From: Paenibacillus sp. FSL H8-0548 | Lineage (GTDB): Bacteria; Bacillota; Bacilli; Paenibacillales; Paenibacillaceae | Assembly: GCF_038630985.1 (NCBI RefSeq) | Contig: NZ_CP152049.1 | Location: forward strand, 7,287,570-7,351,569 | Direction: 5' to 3' | DNA: 64,000 bases | In this document: in pieces, positions 44,965 to 51,705 of the stretch | Layout of the letters: every line of letters starts with the position of its first letter | Numbering within the stretch: position 1 is the first letter of the stretch | Made by a program: the position numbers and the translations under genes | The notes under the pieces: model-generated | What the model saw: only the letters and a program-made list of their open reading frames with translations | Database searches by the model: none | What the model was told of the DNA's origin: nothing

Positions 44965-45396
44965 ATGAATAAAGCTTATCATGAATTAATTCCGGGTAGA
45001 ATCTATATGGGTGGTGCCGGGGACGTACAATCAATGGTAGATCATGAAGGCGTTGAAGTGGTTATCGATCTACGCGAAGAGGCAGCGCAATGTGCTGCTG
45101 CTGGAGCAGGCTTACAGTGGATCAAGATGCCTCTTGGAGACGAGGCAAATGAACCACAAGAACAGCTGCTTCACACAGCTATTAAAGCCGTTGTAGAATC
45201 CTACAGAGAAGGCAAAAAGGTGGCTTTTCATTGTGGAGGTGGCAAAGGCCGTACAGGGACCGTTGCATACGGGACGCTCCTTGAGCTAGGCTTAGCCAAT
45301 ACCATTGAAGATGCTGAGCAGCAAGCCCAAAGTATTCGCTCGATATTAAATATTAAGCCAGCGCAGCGACAAGCATTAGAAACTTTATATTCATAA
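44965..45396 (+). CDS. Dual-specificity protein phosphatase-like enzyme
   Basis: 143 residues with the cysteine-phosphatase loop HCGGGKGRTG (H-C-x5-R-T/S) and an upstream VVIDLREE strand with the general-acid region. This is the layout of small dual-specificity or tyrosine phosphatases. AAGGAGA precedes the ATG, 18 bases after arsI, so it belongs to the ars operon. The C-x5-R loop also resembles that of ArsC, so arsenate or an arsenylated compound could be a ligand; that is speculation. Last gene before a hairpin. Confidence 0.8.
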   Translation: MNKAYHELIPGRIYMGGAGDVQSMVDHEGVEVVIDLREEAAQCAAAGAGLQWIKMPLGDEANEPQEQLLHTAIKAVVESYREGKKVAFHCGGGKGRTGTVAYGTLLELGLANTIEDAEQQAQSIRSILNIKPAQRQALETLYS

Positions 45397-45397
45397 T

Positions 45398-45441
45398 ACA
45401 AGGAACGTTTGCATGGCCATTTGCCGGTAAACGTTCCTTGT
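45398..45441 (+). terminator. Hairpin at the end of the ars operon
   Basis: A 13-bp perfect stem (ACAAGGAACGTTT and complement) with an 18-base loop, two bases past the last stop codon. Only a short T stretch follows, so termination may be partial. Confidence 0.65.
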
Positions 45442-45820
45442 TCACATACACTGGTGCTATCTAACCTACCCCTAAGCAAATGTGTTTTCGTCTGCTACAT
45501 GTTTCTTTATAACTTTTCCAATCCTAAGACATGAAAGATACAAGGATTGCTTTCGAAGTTCTGCATTAATTTTACGTGTTCCATAGTTATTTCGACCAAC
45601 TTAAATTTCATAAATCAGTGGTATAAAAAAACCACCCTTAGCCTATTGGTTGTTTTTAAACTCGAAGCACCTTTTCTTTGTATTACATTTAAAGCCACTT
45701 ACAGCTAACAAGATTCTATAAATACACTCCTTTATTTGTACCAATCAACCTTTAAAACAAATAAAAAAAACTATTGAAAAATTCTCAACAAGCTTCAAGC
45801 ATCCGTATCAGCATACAACA
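45442..45820. other. Intergenic region between ars operon and rpsR
   Basis: No supported gene. One weak hairpin (AAAAACCA paired with TGGTTGTTTTT, about 45627-45658) may add termination. The right end carries the rpsR terminator. This gap marks the junction between accessory and core DNA. Confidence 0.5.
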
Positions 45821-45850
45821 AAAAAGAGCCCTTGGTGACAGGCTCCTCCG
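45821..45850 (-). terminator. Terminator of rpsR (dispersed hairpin, copy 3)
   Basis: On the minus strand CGGAGGAGCC opens a GAGCC/GGCTC stem and is followed by six T residues, 25 bases past the rpsR stop. Stem and flank are the same as in the hairpins at 7827 and 17720, but the loop differs. Confidence 0.8.
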
Positions 45851-45875
45851 TTTTGTTACATATTCGCTTATCGAC

Positions 45876-46160
45876 CTATTCAGTCGTGTAAGGAAGCAAT
45901 GCGATTTGACGTGAACGTTTAATTGCGATTGTAAGCGCACGTTGGTACTTCGCGCTTGTACCAGTCACACGACGTGGCAAGATTTTGCCGCGCTCGCTAA
46001 TAAACTTTTTCAGCAAATCTACATCTTTATAGTCAATTTTAGTGATTTTGTTTACAGTGAAGAAACACACTTTACGACGTTTGTTGCGTCCGCCTTTACG
46101 TCCGCTGAACTTACGTTCTGGACGCTCGTCGCCGCCGTTATCTCTTTGCTTGAAAGCCAT
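45876..46160 (-). CDS. rpsR: 30S ribosomal protein S18
   Basis: 94 residues with the S18 core ([20 protein letters not shown], then [20 protein letters not shown]) and a basic N-terminal extension of about 30 residues rich in Arg, Lys and Gly. S18 binds S6 in the platform of the small subunit. AAGGAGG precedes the ATG. Last gene of rpsF-ssb-rpsR, the usual order in Bacilli. Confidence 0.97.
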   Translation of the reverse strand: MAFKQRDNGGDERPERKFSGRKGGRNKRRKVCFFTVNKITKIDYKDVDLLKKFISERGKILPRRVTGTSAKYQRALTIAIKRSRQIALLPYTTE

Positions 46161-46271
46161 GATAGGTATCCTCCTTATCGTTGAAAATTTTACAATTACA
46201 CAGCTTCTTTATTTCGCAATAAAGGCCGTGCAACCGTTCCATTGATTCGCGAAGTAGCAACTACCTCGTTA

Positions 46272-46793
46272 TCAAAATGGCAAATCATCTTCTGATATAT
46301 CAATCGGGCGTCCGTCATCCTGAAACGGATCACGGCTGTCGTTACGTGAGTTATTACCAGATGGACGGTTACCGCTGCTTTGGGACGCGTTGCCGCCGAA
46401 AGATCCTCCGCCGGTGCTTGTACCGCCGCTGTTGCTGCTTCCGCCTTCTTCTCGCGAGCTTCCGCCATCTTTGTTGGATTCCAAGAACCGAACGTTATCA
46501 GCGATAACTTCCGTCACGTAGACGCGTTTGCCTTCGTTGTTCTCATAATTCCGAACTTGGATGCGACCTTCAACCGCTGTTAAGCGGCCTTTGCGCAAGT
46601 AGTTGGCGCAAGTCTCTGCCAGTTGACGCCAAGTTACAATCGGAATAAAATCCGCTTCACGCTCGCCTTGACCACCGCTCGTAAACGGACGATCTACCGC
46701 TAAAGTAAATTGTGTAACCGCGACGCCCGCAGGCGTATAGCGAAGCTCTGGGTCTCTCGTCAATCTACCAATTAGTATAACACGATTCAACAT
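46272..46793 (-). CDS. ssb: Single-stranded DNA-binding protein
   Basis: 173 residues: an N-terminal OB fold ([20 protein letters not shown]), a glycine/serine/asparagine-rich linker (about 110-155) and the acidic tip DISEDDLPF, which recruits repair and replication proteins. GGGAGG precedes the ATG. Placement between the genes for S6 and S18 is standard. Confidence 0.97.
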   Translation of the reverse strand: MLNRVILIGRLTRDPELRYTPAGVAVTQFTLAVDRPFTSGGQGEREADFIPIVTWRQLAETCANYLRKGRLTAVEGRIQVRNYENNEGKRVYVTEVIADNVRFLESNKDGGSSREEGGSSNSGGTSTGGGSFGGNASQSSGNRPSGNNSRNDSRDPFQDDGRPIDISEDDLPF

Positions 46794-46829
46794 CGTTTCT
46801 GACCTCCCAATCGAACAATCCAGCGTGGA

Positions 46830-47114
46830 TTAAGCGACGTCTCTGACGATCAATGTACGAATAACTTCATCCGTAATCTTCATGATGCGGTCAAGTTCAT
46901 TCACAACTTCAGTCGTTGCGTTGAAATGTACCAGTACAAAATAACCATCACGTAGTTTATTGATCTCATACGCAAGACGACGTTTTCCGCTCACATCTTG
47001 CTTAGTGACTTCGCCGCCATTGGAGATAATGCCATGGAATTTGTCAACGATAGCTTGAAGGTTTTCTTGCTCAACGTCTGGACGAACGATGTACATTACT
47101 TCATATTTGCGCAT
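46830..47114 (-). CDS. rpsF: 30S ribosomal protein S6
   Basis: 94 residues with the S6 strand order and landmarks MRKYEVMYIVRPD, KRRLAYEINKLRDGYFVLVH and RIMKITDEVIRTLIVR. It pairs with S18 in the ribosome. AGGAGGTG precedes the ATG. First gene of the operon, preceded by a structured leader and a strong promoter. Confidence 0.97.
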   Translation of the reverse strand: MRKYEVMYIVRPDVEQENLQAIVDKFHGIISNGGEVTKQDVSGKRRLAYEINKLRDGYFVLVHFNATTEVVNELDRIMKITDEVIRTLIVRDVA

Positions 47115-47180
47115 ATTGTTTCACCTCCTCTTGGACTAACGGCCCCATAAATGGAGCAAGGAGCGAGCTTGTGCTCGCAT
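47115..47180 (-). promoter_or_regulatory. rpsF leader, candidate S6:S18 autoregulatory RNA
   Basis: The leader folds into a GCGAGC/GCTCGC hairpin, then a GCTCC/GGGGC hairpin followed by CGTTAGTCC, directly before the ribosome binding site. In many bacteria the rpsF leader holds an RNA motif with a conserved CCG that is bound by the S6:S18 complex to repress the operon. Here CCG lies at the base of the second hairpin (GGGGCCGTT). The match is by eye. Confidence 0.5.
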
Positions 47181-47186
47181 CTCTAT

Positions 47187-47215
47187 ACTATATCAAATTC
47201 ATTCGCCTATGACAA
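47187..47215 (-). promoter_or_regulatory. Sigma-A promoter of rpsF-ssb-rpsR
   Basis: On the minus strand TTGTCA and TATAGT are exactly 17 bases apart, about 75 bases before the rpsF start. This is a near-consensus housekeeping promoter in the expected position. Confidence 0.75.
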
Positions 47216-47380
47216 GTAAAAATAAACGGCTTAACCATTCTTTTTGCTGAATAAGTCATATCTGCTCAATATCCGTTTTCTGCTACTCATGCAAATGCTC
47301 CTGGCTGCAAATACTACTGCAAGGAACGGCAGCAAGCAGCTTAACGGCCTGTTCTAATTTTCGATTGGAGGGTGAGCCTA

Positions 47381-47563
47381 ATGGGTGAAGGTACAATGTT
47401 TTCTCCAGGAGACAAAGCTCCGAATGGTGGCACATATATCGAGGATGGAGTGAATTCATTTCATATGGGTATTCAAAACCCAAAAAAAGTGCAGCTAAAT
47501 AAAGGCGATCGGTTTCCCGACACATCCAATCATGAGCGCAAATGGAAGCGCATGGGGCACTAG
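47381..47563 (+). CDS. yjzC: YjzC family protein
   Basis: 60 residues, soluble, with the YjzC pattern FSPGDKAPNGGTYIE at the start and KGDRFPDTSNHERKWKR at the end. The function is unknown; homologues are common in Bacillus and Paenibacillus. GGAGG lies nine bases before the ATG at 47381; an in-frame GTG three codons earlier overlaps it. Single gene, divergent from rpsF. Confidence 0.8.
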   Translation: MGEGTMFSPGDKAPNGGTYIEDGVNSFHMGIQNPKKVQLNKGDRFPDTSNHERKWKRMGH

Positions 47564-47944
47564 CCATTATAATGAGCCATGAAGTGCCATGAATAGTTGG
47601 GTCCATTTCGGGCATTCTAAACTGGACGGTGTAAGAGAGGTGTGGTTCCATTGAACCCGATTGGCAAGCGTTAACGGCTGTTTCCGTCGTCAGACGGCTC
47701 AGCTTTCATTGCGCAGATGTCCCTTAAGACGATTTTTTTCACACACAGTAGAAGCTGGTGCATTAGACTTTGGTCTATAACACGCATTCGAGCATCCTAA
47801 CGTATGCCGTTTATACGGTCTGCCTAAGTATTGTGCTCAAATGGAATAAATGATGCAATCGCTGATTTTCTCCAATTGACGAATGAAAGCTCCAAGTTTC
47901 AATGACTTAATGTGAAACGAATCGGCTAGCCATCAACCACCGTC
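47564..47944 (+). other. Non-coding stretch between yjzC and a strong terminator
   Basis: About 380 bases without a credible frame that end at a perfect plus-strand terminator. This could be a long 3' region of the yjzC transcript, a decayed gene or an unrecognised small RNA. No clear promoter inside it was seen. Confidence 0.35.
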
Positions 47945-47980
47945 AAGAAGAGAGCTCGCAAGAGCTCTCTTCTTTTTTTC
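47945..47980 (+). terminator. Strong intrinsic terminator
   Basis: A 13-bp perfect stem (AAGAAGAGAGCTC and complement) with loop GCAA, followed by a run of T residues. It acts on the plus strand. The nearest known plus-strand gene, yjzC, ends almost 400 bases upstream. Confidence 0.9.
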
Positions 47981-48059
47981 GGTATCCTTTATTACACGCT
48001 CCTGTCTTCTCCGTCTAACAGCTTCTAGCTGCTAAATTGGCTTTCGCAGAAGTGATCCA

Positions 48060-48089
48060 AAAAAAAAACGATTCGGCAATCGAATCGTT
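48060..48089 (-). terminator. Minus-strand terminator
   Basis: AACGATTC and its complement form an 8-bp stem with a 7-base loop, followed on the minus strand by about ten T residues. The nearest upstream minus-strand gene is the MazG-like gene ending at 48409. Confidence 0.75.
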
Positions 48090-48099
48090 GAATGTACAT

Positions 48100-48235
48100 A
48101 GTACTATTGCAGTAGAATGAGCTCCAAACCAACGAATATCGCCCTAGAATAGGCATTCTATTGCACAAACTACAGTGTACATGCCCTAGTTAGGCGAGTA
48201 ACGTCGATTACGTTGTACAAACTGCAATTGTAGCC
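48100..48235. repeat. Imperfect direct repeats around TTG(C/T)ACAAACT
   Basis: A unit of about 17 bases, TTGCACAAACTACAGTG at about 48159 and TTGTACAAACTGCAATT at about 48214, occurs twice. A partial related piece (CTATTGCAGTAGAAT) lies near 48104. The spacing is about 55 bases. Nothing codes here. Confidence 0.5.
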
Positions 48236-48325
48236 TCTTCCTAGAGCGCTGAACCCATCGAGCTAGCACGACCAATCTAAGAACCGGAGAAAGAAAGCTA
48301 AAGTAACCCAACTAGATAAGGTAAA

Positions 48326-48391
48326 CACATCGTTTCTCCAGAACGATCTTCTCGCTTCGCTTAAACTTCATTTTTTAAGTCCAACTTATAT
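48326..48391. repeat. Dispersed repeat R1, short copy
   Basis: About 65 bases beginning with CATCGTTTCTCCAGAACGAT are closely similar to 55908-55974 and 59263-59331. Only the right part of the longer repeat is present here. It lies just downstream of the MazG-like gene. Confidence 0.75.
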
Positions 48392-48408
48392 AGTGTAAAA
48401 TTAATAGC

Positions 48409-48735
48409 TCAATCCCCTAGTTTTTTTTCGGTTTTGGATAAGAATTTCTCCAATGCTTTACTCATATCAACATCCATGCGTTCACCTAAAATAATCAGCC
48501 ACCACATGCATTCACCAAGCTTATGTTCAAGTTCAGCTGCAGTTTCCCCATTAGTTGGCCAACGGCCCTGTTGAGACATGGTTAGACGACCGACCAAACC
48601 GGCATCTGTCAGAAAGGCCAACGCATCCTCTTCAACTGTCCATTCTTTTTCATGATACTGTCGTTCTAACTGATGGTAGCGTTTTCTTAATTGTACAGAA
48701 CGTTCAACCGCTTCACTAAAATTCATGTTTTTCAT
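48409..48735 (-). CDS. MazG-like protein
   Basis: A 108-residue, all-helical protein with the MazG-type layout: an acidic helix with WTVEEDALAFLTDAG and a second with LEHKLGECMWWLIILGERM. The E-x-x-D pattern in the last helix fits metal binding in nucleoside triphosphate pyrophosphohydrolases. The usual EExxE motif of the first helix is weak, so activity is uncertain. AAAGGAAA precedes the ATG. It stands alone between a tRNA gene and repeat DNA. Confidence 0.7.
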   Translation of the reverse strand: MKNMNFSEAVERSVQLRKRYHQLERQYHEKEWTVEEDALAFLTDAGLVGRLTMSQQGRWPTNGETAAELEHKLGECMWWLIILGERMDVDMSKALEKFLSKTEKKLGD

Positions 48736-48771
48736 TTGATTTCCTTTCTTTTATAGTCCATTTTCAATAAC

Positions 48772-48801
48772 AAAAAACCTCCCACAATTTGTAGGAGGTT
48801 T
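48772..48801 (-). terminator. Terminator after tRNA-Ser
   Basis: AAACCTCC and its complement form an 8-bp stem, followed on the minus strand by six T residues. It stands about 22 bases past the tRNA 3' end. Confidence 0.85.
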
Positions 48802-48822
48802 GAATTAGCAAGGATAGTAGAT

Positions 48823-48914
48823 GGCGGAGAAGGTGGGATTCGAACCCACGCACGGTTTGACCCGCCTAACTGATTTCGAGTCAGCCCCCTTGGGCCTCTT
48901 GGGTACCTCTCCGC
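48823..48914 (-). tRNA. tRNA-Ser (anticodon CGA)
   Basis: The minus strand folds into a class II tRNA of about 92 bases. The acceptor stem is GCGGAGA/TCTCCGC, the anticodon loop CTCGAAA has anticodon CGA (codon UCG), a long variable arm follows (GGCGGGTCAAACCGTGCG region), and the T-loop is GGTTCGAATCC. The long variable arm is typical of tRNA-Ser. The 3' CCA is not encoded. Confidence 0.95.
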
Positions 48915-48987
48915 ATGTAAAAAATATTATATCATATAACTTGTCCTCATGCAAGCATCCAGTCCCAAGTAAAAGGAGTATTTATGG

Positions 48988-49206
48988 TCACACACCCGTG
49001 ATGTCACCATCTGATCTATTCGAACGAAGAACCTTCTTCATATTCTTCTCAAACTTGGCTCTCGGAATAAGTACGCTGTGCTTACAGCCGACGCATTTAA
49101 TGCGGATATCCATCCCCATTCGAATGATCTCCATCTCATTAGAGCCGCATGGATGCTGTTTTTTCATTTGAACAACATCACCCAGCTCAAACTGTTTACG
49201 CTCCAC
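48988..49206 (-). CDS. DUF951 family protein
   Basis: A 72-residue soluble protein with a KKQHPCG motif, a CVGC motif and the stretch VLIPRAKFEKNMKKVL, as in the DUF951 family (Bacillus YyzM type). The two cysteine sites could form a zinc knuckle. Function unknown. It overlaps the mscS-type gene by 11 bases, so the two are translationally coupled. Confidence 0.82.
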   Translation of the reverse strand: MERKQFELGDVVQMKKQHPCGSNEMEIIRMGMDIRIKCVGCKHSVLIPRAKFEKNMKKVLRSNRSDGDITGV

Positions 49207-50071
49207 TTTTTACGCCTCCCTTTTCATTGCGTTGTAAAGTTACCATACGCGGATATGGAATCTCTATGCCGCTGGCATCCAGAGCTTTTTTAATCTCCAT
49301 GTTCAGCTTGCGCGCTACAACCGGATGCGTATTCGGCCTGCATTCCGCAATGACACGAAGCGTAATCCCTGTCGCAGCTATCGCTTGTATGCCCAGCACC
49401 TCAGGTGCATTAATTAAATTATCATCCTTTACCGTTAGCATCGTAAAGCGAATGACTTCAATCGCTCGTTCCACCTCTTCCTCATGAGCTATAGAAACAT
49501 CCAATACAGCAACCGTATTATTTACAGAAAAATTGGTCACTTCATTAATCATGCCGTTTGGAATAATATGAATCTCTCCCGTCCAGCTCTGTATCCGGGT
49601 AGTTCGAAGCCCAATAACCTCTACCGTACCTTTGAATTGGCCTGTCTGAATCACATCGCCAACAGCAAACTGATCCTCCAGTACAATAAAAAAGCCAGTA
49701 ATAACATCCTTCACTAAGCTTTGTGCACCAAAACCAATCGCAAGTCCGAGCACCCCCGCCCCTGCTAATAACGGTCCTAAATTAATGCCAAATTCAGATA
49801 GAATAAGCATAACCGTAATGAAGTATACAACATAGGATGTCACATTTTTCATGAGTTTTCCTATCGTCGTCATTCTTCTTGTATGGGCAGAAATACGCTT
49901 CGCTTCACGTTCAAGAACAACACGATCAATCGTTTTATGGGTCACCCATACCAGAAAGCGGCCTACAACCAAAAACAAAATGACGCGCACTGCAGATCTC
50001 CCAAAGGACTCCCACACATCGTTATCTGTCAACCAGCCCACAATTTCAGCATAGACTCCTGCGATTGACAT
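49196..50071 (-). CDS. Small-conductance mechanosensitive channel (MscS family)
   Basis: About 291 residues with three N-terminal membrane helices. The pore helix region GAGVLGLAIGFGAQSLVKDVI is the clearest MscS signature, followed by the beta domain around VEVIGLRTTRIQSWTGEIHI and a C-terminal alpha/beta domain. These channels release solutes on hypo-osmotic shock. ATG at 50071 has AGGAGGAG; a GTG two codons upstream is too close to it. Confidence 0.92.
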   Translation of the reverse strand: MSIAGVYAEIVGWLTDNDVWESFGRSAVRVILFLVVGRFLVWVTHKTIDRVVLEREAKRISAHTRRMTTIGKLMKNVTSYVVYFITVMLILSEFGINLGPLLAGAGVLGLAIGFGAQSLVKDVITGFFIVLEDQFAVGDVIQTGQFKGTVEVIGLRTTRIQSWTGEIHIIPNGMINEVTNFSVNNTVAVLDVSIAHEEEVERAIEVIRFTMLTVKDDNLINAPEVLGIQAIAATGITLRVIAECRPNTHPVVARKLNMEIKKALDASGIEIPYPRMVTLQRNEKGGVKSGA

Positions 50072-50103
50072 ACCCACTCCTCCTCGTCCTAGCCCTTCGC
50101 TGT

Positions 50104-50343
50104 CTATATCTCTATTTGCTCATACCCTGTTTGCACAGGCTTGAAAATCCCTCTAATTTCTACAAGCTCCTGTTCAATAACTTCCTTAACCATTCCTAAA
50201 TCATCCTCTGGAAAATGAATCGATAATGCGCAGCCTGCTGTTATTTCCTTAGGGGTGGGGCAAATGTCTATCTCCACCTCAGCATACTCGAGCAGCATCT
50301 CAGCGCGTAGTGCCTGCTGGGTTGAATCAAATGCAATTAACAC
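50104..50343 (-). CDS. DUF3343 family protein
   Basis: A small protein of about 79 residues with the DUF3343 pattern: VLIAFDSTQQALRAEMLLEY at the start and CPTPKEITAGCALSIHF in the middle. The family is often near cysteine desulfurase-like and SirA/YedF-like genes and is linked to sulfur or selenium handling. A cysteine desulfurase-like gene lies 1.4 kb away. GTG at 50343 after GGGGGGTGA is the preferred start. Confidence 0.8.
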   Translation of the reverse strand: MLIAFDSTQQALRAEMLLEYAEVEIDICPTPKEITAGCALSIHFPEDDLGMVKEVIEQELVEIRGIFKPVQTGYEQIEI

Positions 50344-50416
50344 GGGCTTCACCCCCCATTTTATGAGCAAGTCCAGCTTGCTTTATCAACTTATCTAAAA
50401 AGAAACGACTTCGTCG

Positions 50417-50500
50417 TCCTTTGAAGGCGCAAGCGCGTTTCATTCTGAGAAATAAAGGCAGAGTATCAATGTGAAACCAATACTTTCCTATATTTTAAAA
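50417..50500. repeat. Dispersed repeat R2, copy A
   Basis: Begins GTCCTTTGAAGGCGCAAGCG and continues through GAGTATCAATGTGAAACC to the AT-rich tail CCTATATTTTAAAA. It is alignable with 63487-63574 over its whole length. It contains an imperfect hairpin in place of the perfect one in copy B. A short hairpin, CGACTTCGTCG, stands just to its left and recurs as CGACTACGTCG near 54752. Confidence 0.7.
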
Positions 50501-50517
50501 TATCAAAACTATCTGAC

Positions 50518-50547
50518 GTATAAAATGGTTGTCTCATCCATATACTA
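50518..50547 (+). promoter_or_regulatory. Possible forespore promoter of yyaC
   Basis: GTATA at 50518-50522 and TATACTA at 50541-50547 are spaced by 18 bases, resembling sigma-F/sigma-G promoters with one mismatch in the -10 box. A start codon follows 30 bases later. Confidence 0.35.
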
Positions 50548-50577
50548 GTAACATATCTGCATTATTGGAGGGATTCT

Positions 50578-51186
50578 ATGAAGCTTCCATTTATGAAAGA
50601 GACTCCTTTGAAAGTACCTTATACCACTGCAAATGTAGTTGGCATGGTCGCTAATCGACTTACTCACTTGCTCGAAGAGATGGCTGAAAGCCGTCCAATT
50701 GTTGTCGTCTGTATTGGAACAGACCGCTCCACTGGAGATGCTTTGGGTCCACTGATCGGCACTTCTTTAAGCAAATATCGCAGTCCTCATTTTTCTTTGT
50801 TCGGCACATTGGAAAACCCAGTTCACGCCATGAATCTTGATGACACGCTTATCGAAATTAATAGCCGATACCATAAACCATTCATCATCGGCATTGATGC
50901 TTGCCTCGGCCAGGTTTCAAGCGTAGGCAGCATCCAAGTAGGTGTTGGGCCTGTTCGGCCTGGAGCCGGCGTGAACAAAGATTTGCCTCCCGTAGGAGAC
51001 ATACACATTACAGGGATCGTTAATGTTGGCGGCTTTATGGAATACTTTGTGCTGCAAAATACTCGTCTTCATCTCGTTGTGAAAATGTCCGACATTATTT
51101 CATTAAGTCTTTTCAGCGCAATCACTAACCATGCTCACCTTGCTGGAAGTGTTATAGAACAGACAGCCGCTTCCGATAATATTTAG
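50578..51186 (+). CDS. yyaC: Spore protease YyaC (DUF1256)
   Basis: 202 residues. The strand VVVCIGTDRSTGDALGPLIG with a nearby acidic site, and GIDACLGQVSSVGSIQVG with GAGVNKDLPPVGD, are characteristic of the YyaC family, which is related to the Gpr spore protease fold and made in sporulating cells. GGAGGG precedes the ATG. It is on the plus strand among minus-strand core genes, as in Bacillus, where yyaC also lies near spo0J. Confidence 0.88.
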   Translation: MKLPFMKETPLKVPYTTANVVGMVANRLTHLLEEMAESRPIVVVCIGTDRSTGDALGPLIGTSLSKYRSPHFSLFGTLENPVHAMNLDDTLIEINSRYHKPFIIGIDACLGQVSSVGSIQVGVGPVRPGAGVNKDLPPVGDIHITGIVNVGGFMEYFVLQNTRLHLVVKMSDIISLSLFSAITNHAHLAGSVIEQTAASDNI

Positions 51187-51195
51187 CAGCTATGG

Positions 51196-51678
51196 CTACT
51201 TAGCTTCTAAAATAACCTTTAGCTCCTCCGGCGTTAACGGATAAGCTGATTGCCCTTTTTCAAGTGGCTTCGCGTACACGTAAGTATTTTCTCTACTATG
51301 AATACCCGAGAATACAGCACCATCCTTCTCATCGTTAATGATGGCGATAGAAAAGCTAAGATCACTGCCCTGCTCAGCAAAAGCGTTGTAACGAAGTACG
51401 CCTACTTTTCCTTTTTGCTTCGATAAGGTCGTACTCACCTGTTCAAGCTGTGATTTCAACTGCTTGTGTACTTGCTGCTGCTCTGCAATGTCATTCTTCA
51501 ATTCAACAATGACATCTTCCAAATTCGTTAATCCAGTATTCCCCATGACCGCTGTATACTGCTTTCTAAGCTTTTTCAGCCGCCCTCCCACTACTGCAAT
51601 CCAAATAAATAAAATGATAACAAGTAATGCTAAAACGACTGTAACAGCATTCATAGGATTTGATGTCCAATCTTCCAT
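51196..51678 (-). CDS. DUF4446 family membrane-anchored protein
   Basis: 160 residues. One N-terminal membrane helix (about 12-30) is followed by a coiled-coil stretch (about 50-85, with VELKNDIAEQQQVHKQLKSQ) and a C-terminal DUF4446 domain with RYNAFAEQGSDLSFSIAII. It is a common neighbour of parB in Paenibacillus and other Firmicutes. Function unknown. It ends 10 bases from the convergent yyaC stop. Confidence 0.85.
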   Translation of the reverse strand: MEDWTSNPMNAVTVVLALLVIILFIWIAVVGGRLKKLRKQYTAVMGNTGLTNLEDVIVELKNDIAEQQQVHKQLKSQLEQVSTTLSKQKGKVGVLRYNAFAEQGSDLSFSIAIINDEKDGAVFSGIHSRENTYVYAKPLEKGQSAYPLTPEELKVILEAK

Positions 51679-51705
51679 CGTTGTTATTCCGCCCCCAATT
51701 CATTG

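Noticed and set aside
46196..46507. Frames on both strands opposite or inside ssb
   Set aside because: They arise from the repetitive Gly/Ser/Asn linker codons of ssb and have no ribosome binding sites.
48821..49171. Open frame of 116 codons beginning MAEKVGFEPTHGL on the plus strand
   Set aside because: Its start lies on the antisense strand of tRNA-Ser, a classic false gene, and the rest overlaps the DUF951 gene.
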